From Parasponia andersonii (lineage: Eukaryota > Streptophyta > Magnoliopsida > Rosales > Cannabaceae), in assembly GCA_002914805.1 (NCBI GenBank), contig JXTB01000125.1:542775-606774 (forward strand): a DNA stretch of 64,000 nt, written 5' to 3'. The translations under genes were made by a program, and so were the position numbers. The notes under the pieces were generated by a model that did no database searches, was not told where the DNA came from, and saw only the letters and a list, made by a program, of their open reading frames with translations. Shown in pieces: positions 59,401 through 64,000 of the stretch (position 1 is the first letter of the stretch; each line of letters begins with the position of its first letter).

Positions 59401-60560
59401 AAACAAAGAAAAATTACATTAATAAAAAATCCGAAGATAAATTTTCTTATGTTATAAGATATCTATATGTATATTATGCAAATATTAGTGGTTCTTAAAT
59501 TTCAGCACAGTTTTGACGGCTATCCAGCTATATCTCAGGCCCAGCTCCTGTCTTTTAAGTAAAAAGTCAAACATGCAACGCATTGATCATAATTTCTTTG
59601 ACAAGAAATCTATATATATATGTTCTTAATTTGAAAAAAAAAGACAAAAATGGATATGTACATATAATAGTATAATCTTTTATTGACTTTTTAGTATCGT
59701 TCCTTTAGAGGGATGACGGCATTGTAATCCACTTAATATTATACTAGATTAATGGCCTCTCATTTCTGTCGAATAGGATACACTTTTGGAAGAAGACGAA
59801 AAAAAGGATATTCAAAACCGATTCACCAGTATACATGTACATATATGTGTACATATATACGTATAATACATATACACAAACTATCTCTGACTTCCACGAA
59901 AACCGACAGAGACCATAATAATAAAAGAAATTAGTGAATAAAAAAAGCGAAAAACAAAAAAACAAAACAAAACACACGAAAAGAACATGACATATAACAG
60001 GGGTAAGTATGAACGCATACAACACCGCATAGTGGGACTAATTTAATATTGTGAATGGTAGGCGTTGATTGATTACTGCATGTATTTATATCTAAATAGA
60101 GTACACCATTTATGCCTCAAACATATCCAACACTATAATCAGAGAATTGCCCAAACTCACTCTCTTTCCTCTAGCCTTAATTTTCTCTTTCCGGTAGGCT
60201 CCTCAAAAACCTTCACCTTCACCTTAATCTCTCTTTTTTTATTTTTATTTTTTTTATTTGGCTTATCTATGTCATCAAAAACAATAACATGTTCAACACA
60301 GTGCATGCGGTTGAATTCATAATATTATTCTTGTGTTTGCGCTCAACTTATAGGTGATAATTTGTGATTATAATCAACTATTTATATGTTTATAACATGA
60401 ACATGAGTTCATATATATATATATATATATATAAATTTATATATATTGTTTTAACTTATAGTCATATGTTAATGGTATGTAATTATAGGCAGTAGATGAA
60501 CAAGCCGGTATCTGTTTGGATCTATTGCAAGAGATAAAATACATTAAGGGACTAGGAAAA
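59401..60560 (+). promoter_or_regulatory. Upstream region of the oxidosqualene cyclase gene
   Basis: 1.16 kb between the CACTA end and the cyclase ATG. A TATTTATAT word at about 60083 is a TATA-box candidate. A CT-rich leader follows (60150-60240), with a possible donor CCG|GTAGGC near 60195 and an acceptor TTATAG at 60488, suggesting a 5'-UTR intron. No transcript evidence; the UTR structure is a guess. Confidence 0.35.
60496..60537 (+). CDS. Upstream ORF (13 codons) before the cyclase start
   Basis: ATG at 60496, 13 codons (MNKPVSVWIYCKR) and a TAA, ending 23 bases before the main ATG and in a different frame. It would be in the mature leader if the acceptor at 60488 is used. Short uORFs can lower translation of the main frame; no effect is shown here. 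Confidence 0.35.
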   Translation: MNKPVSVWIYCKR

Positions 60561-61865
60561 ATGTGGAAGATCAAGTATGGAACTGGAGCTGAAGATCCAT
60601 ATCTGTTTAGCACAAACAACTTCATGGGGAGACAAATCTTTGAGTTTGATCCAAACGCTGGGACACCCGAAGAGCGAGCCCAAGTCGAAGAGGCTCGCCA
60701 GAATTTCTACAGAAACCGCTACCAGGTCAAGCCTTGCAGCGACCACATCTGGCGACTCCAGGTATTTTAAACATTAGTACTACTAGCTAGCTATAGCTAA
60801 TGCCTAGCTAGCTTGAACCACTCAATCCACATACATGTTTTTATTCATCTCTGTCATGTGAAATTTTATATAATTGTTTACCAGTTATATTGCGAGACCA
60901 CATATAGAACTCCTTTTCACCATCTTTGTGAACTTCCTGTTTTTTATTTCACTGAAAAAGGTACAATTAATGACGAATTAGACACAATAACAACATAAAA
61001 CGTAGGCATCAAATACAATTGCTCTCTCTCTCTCTCTCTCTCTCATCTACATACGGATATAAGAAATGCTGTGTCTTTTTCGTATTTGGATTACGTGGTT
61101 CTTAAGAAGTTGAAAAGATGCATGCATATGTTCATAATTAAATAGATATATGCATAAATACCTATTGGATTGGCAACCATATAGGGCACCAATCCAGTAG
61201 ATATTTTTTTTTTTTATCTATACATAGGTATCAATTTGGCCAATGAAAATTTAGCATGCATATTTTTTTATTGTAAAAAGTAAGAGGGAAAAAGATCATT
61301 AATGATGCACATCTTTTCATGCACTTCATTATACCCATTGGATCACTATTAGATGGTGATCCAACGGCTAAAAAAAAAATACCTACCCATAGGTAAAGAA
61401 AAAAAATACCTATTGGATTGGCAACCATATATATATATATATATGTGCATATAATTGCAGTCATAATTTCATATAGCAAGCTAGATATATTGATTGTGCT
61501 TTATAATTAGATCGAGGAGGCAGATATTGACATTTTGGATCTCCATCGATATATTTGGATGGATAATTCTGGAGGTTTAATTTAATGTATATACCGACTT
61601 TTATTTATTTATATGACATTTTTTTTACTAATATTGTTCAGTTGATTAAGTTTTTAAGCAACAGGAGGAAGGCAAGTTAACCCTTAAATAATACTTTCAA
61701 TAAAATATATTAACATAATAAACCTCAAGATTTGGTTTGGCACGATGTGCGTCTAAAGAAAATATATCAAAATAGGCAAGGTGCCAAGGTCAACGTTGCG
61801 TATACTAAGTTTATATCACTTGTACAAGTACATTATTTGTTTAACAAATATAAATAATTTAAGCA

Positions 61866-61953
<88 letters not shown>

Positions 61954-63950
61954 TATGCAATTATTTGAGTATTAATTACAAGGCTGTTTGTGTAGAACAG
62001 TCTTAACTTAACTTCCGATTAGTAGTCGTTGATCGATATTCCAAAAGAATAACTTTGACGGCTGAATTAATTATTGTAGTAAATATATATTATATATTAA
62101 GCAATCATATTGCGCAAATGGTATATTTATATGTATGGTTCAAATAAAAAATTAGTTAAACAATGATTTGCTAAATATACAAATAAAGATGATATCTCTA
62201 TATGATTTAATGTCCCGAACTTAAGATTAACAAAAATATTCAACATGTTTTATTACGAACTATCCTCACCCCCAGCTGCTTAAAAAATTATACATACTAG
62301 ACATTCTTTCTATTCCTTTTTCTTTTTCAGTCAGTTTTTTCTTTTTCTTTTTTTTTTTTTTCCAATGAGGTTATAATGTAAATTAATGTTTTTTATGACA
62401 AATATTATGCATATATATATATATATATATATAGTTGCCAATCCAATAGGTATTTTTTTTCTTTACCTATGGGTAGGTATTTTTTTTTAGCCGTTGGATC
62501 ACCTTCTAATGGTGATCCAATGGCTACAATGAAGTGCATGAAAAGACGTGCATCATTAATGCTCTTTCTCTCTCTTACTTTTTACAATAAAAAAATATGC
62601 ATGCTAAATTTTTATTGGACAAATTGATACCTATGCATAGGTAAAAAAAAAAATACCTACTGGATTGGTGCCCTATATATATATATATTCTTCAAGTTTC
62701 TATTCCCTTCCACATATAGGAATAAATGTTTTTCTAAAAAAAAAATAAAATAAAATAAAACTTGTCCTGCTTATACCTACGTTACTAACTAAGTATTAAT
62801 TGGATTAATAAATGGATATTAATTTACATGATGATATAATACACTGTTATTGTATGTATGCGTAGATGCTAAAAGAGAATAAGTTCAAACAAACGATTCC
62901 TCAAGTGAGGGTGGAGGACGGCGAGGAAATCACATACGAGAATGCCGACACCGCCATGAGAAGGTCCATCAACTTCTGGTCAGCTTTGCAGTCGCCCCAC
63001 GGCCATTGGCCAGCCGAAAATGCCGGCGTCATGTTCTACATTCCTCCATTGGTAAGTTTTTAATTATAATGACTTGTACTGGTATTGAATATTAATTCTA
63101 TACATCTTCTTATAATTAATTATAATTAACGTTGAAACATAAGAATTAATTAACTAAAAATCATCAAAATGCAGGTGTTTTGTATGTATATTTCGGGTCA
63201 TTTGGATAAAGTATTCAACGAGCATCACAAAAGGGAAATGTTGTGGTACATGTATTGTCATCAGAACGAAGATGGTGGTTGGGGATTGCACATTGAAGGA
63301 CCAAGTATGATGATGTGCACAGTTCTCAACTACCTCGCCATGCGTATTCTCGGAGAAGGCCCCGAAGGTGGCCTCGATAATGCCTGTGCTAGAGCTCGCA
63401 AATGGATTCACGACAATGGTGGCGCTACTGGCTCTGGCTCTTGGGGGAAAACTTGGATGGCCGTAAGTCCCCTCTCTGCAGATAATATTTCATCAATTTG
63501 AAATTAATACTTAATTAACAATTTAAACTAATTATCGCAGCAATATGGTTGATTAATTTCATCTTTAATTTATGTCTTTTAACTGCAGATACTTGGTGTG
63601 TATGAATGGGATGGATGCAACCCAATGCCTCCGGAGTTTTGGTTCTACCCATCTGCCATTCCTCTTCATCCATGTAATAATTAGTCTTGTTAATATTAAT
63701 CTTAGTTTTGTCTATAAATAAACATTGAAGTACATTACTACTCTAAAATATGTACTTATAATATACCATATTAATTGTTGCAGCAAAAATGTTTTGCTAC
63801 TGTCGGTTGACATTCATGCCCATGTCCTATTTCTATGGAAGAAAGTTTGTGGGCCCAATTACACCTCTCATTCAACAACTGAGGGAAGAAATCCACCTTC
63901 AGCCTTACAAACAAATCAAATGGAGCAAAATGCGTCACATTTGTGCCAAG
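60561..63950 (+). CDS. Oxidosqualene cyclase (triterpene synthase), N-terminal part
   Basis: The exons 60561-60761, 62866-63051, 63175-63462, 63589-63673 and 63784-63950 join in phase to 309 codons; the rest (family length about 760) lies past the window. The ATG gives [20 protein letters not shown], the standard start of plant cyclases, with [20 protein letters not shown] following. Family marks seen are GHWPAENAG, the QW-type repeat [38 protein letters not shown], and [18 protein letters not shown]. The catalytic DCTAE box is not yet reached. The enzyme folds 2,3-oxidosqualene into a cyclic triterpene alcohol at the endoplasmic reticulum. The [10 protein letters not shown] and QVKPCSD stretches favour the beta-amyrin/lupeol-type clade over cycloartenol synthase, but product cannot be told from this half. 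Intron 1 (2104 bp) is long and transposon-filled. Confidence 0.94.
61022..61044. repeat. (CT)n microsatellite in cyclase intron 1
   Basis: Eleven CT units. Confidence 0.9.
61157..61179. repeat. Terminal fragment of the intron MITE
   Basis: AATACCTATTGGATTGGCAA here equals the right terminus of MITE copy A, which starts five bases later. It is a leftover of another copy or of a local rearrangement. Confidence 0.7.
61184..61426 (+). mobile_element. MITE copy A in cyclase intron 1
   Basis: 243 bp with inverted ends of about 45 bp: GGGCACCAATCCAGTAGATA on the left and, in reverse complement, GGTTGCCAATCCAATAGGTA on the right, both followed by a T run and a (T)ACCTAT-type word. It is inserted in TA-rich sequence and non-coding. 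Superfamily is not assigned. Confidence 0.8.
61869..61950. repeat. Compound (CT)n(AC)n microsatellite
   Basis: About 25 CT units, with one break, followed by about 14 CA units, in cyclase intron 1. Confidence 0.95.
62434..62673 (-). mobile_element. MITE copy B in cyclase intron 1, inverted to copy A
   Basis: 240 bp, highly similar to copy A but in the opposite direction: it begins GTTGCCAATCCAATAGGTAT and ends CTACTGGATTGGTGCCC. Shared interior words (reverse-complemented) include GGATCACC, GAAGTGCATGAAAAGA and AAAAAAATATGCATGCTAAA. It is flanked by (TA)n on both sides. Confidence 0.8.
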
Positions 63951-64000
63951 GTAAGCTTAATTAAATTTGCAACTAACTTTTAGTTTCTTTTTTTTTTTTT

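Noticed and set aside
60516..60560. Earlier in-frame start for the cyclase (DLLQEIKYIKGLGK...)
   Set aside because: The first codon is TTG, not ATG, and plant cyclases begin at MWK-; the ATG at 60561 is preferred.

Overview
The window is nuclear DNA of a flowering plant, most likely a dicot. It is AT-rich. Genes carry many GT-AG introns, and Ty1/copia, Ty3/gypsy-like, Mutator, hAT, PIF/Harbinger-like and CACTA transposable elements are abundant. There are two assembly gaps (5312-5722 and 51107-51905). I see no rRNA, tRNA, CRISPR array or prokaryotic feature. The species cannot be named from this window alone.

Layout. (1) 1-9588 is gene-free and transposon-littered: two MITEs, a 1.1 kb non-autonomous hAT element with a near-perfect 8-bp target duplication (2437-3573), the left end of a second hAT-like element running into a gap, and a copia-type LTR on the minus strand (about 6969-8528). 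(2) 9589-19622 is a decayed Ty1/copia retrotransposon on the minus strand with both LTRs, primer binding site, polypurine tract, gag, protease, integrase, reverse transcriptase and RNase H remnants. A 1.6 kb solo LTR is nested in its 3' LTR. (3) 19719-21520 is a frameshifted Mutator-like transposase. It is followed by CATCGA-rich tandem repeats and recent tandem duplications. (4) 23840-38560 is the first intact gene (+): a 940-residue TPR protein recognisable as the TFIIIC subunit GTF3C3/Tfc4. It has 17 coding exons, a 5'-UTR intron and a probable 3'-UTR intron, and several small transposons in its introns. (5) 38560-47627 is intergenic, with a 339-bp hAT MITE (perfect 8-bp TSD), exon-like scraps near 40.7-41.2 kb, an approximately 530-bp MITE and a foldback Mutator-type MITE with a perfect 9-bp TSD. 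(6) 47628-59400 is an almost complete 11.8 kb CACTA (En/Spm) transposon with matching termini, subterminal palindrome arrays, TNP2/TNPD-like and TNPA-like genes on the minus strand, internal foldbacks and a nested LTR-like insertion that runs into the second gap. (7) 60561-63950 is the second intact gene (+), cut by the window edge: the first five coding exons (309 codons) of an oxidosqualene cyclase, a triterpene/sterol scaffold enzyme. Its first intron carries two copies of one MITE in opposite orientation.

The two host genes have unrelated roles (RNA polymerase III transcription and triterpenoid metabolism), and nothing here ties them functionally. The most interesting structures are the inverted MITE pair inside the cyclase intron (potential long hairpin in the pre-mRNA), the CACTA terminus about 1.2 kb upstream of the cyclase start codon, the CACTA stop codons that mostly look like methyl-cytosine decay at tryptophan codons, and a duplicated approximately 45-codon module next to the TFIIIC-subunit promoter.
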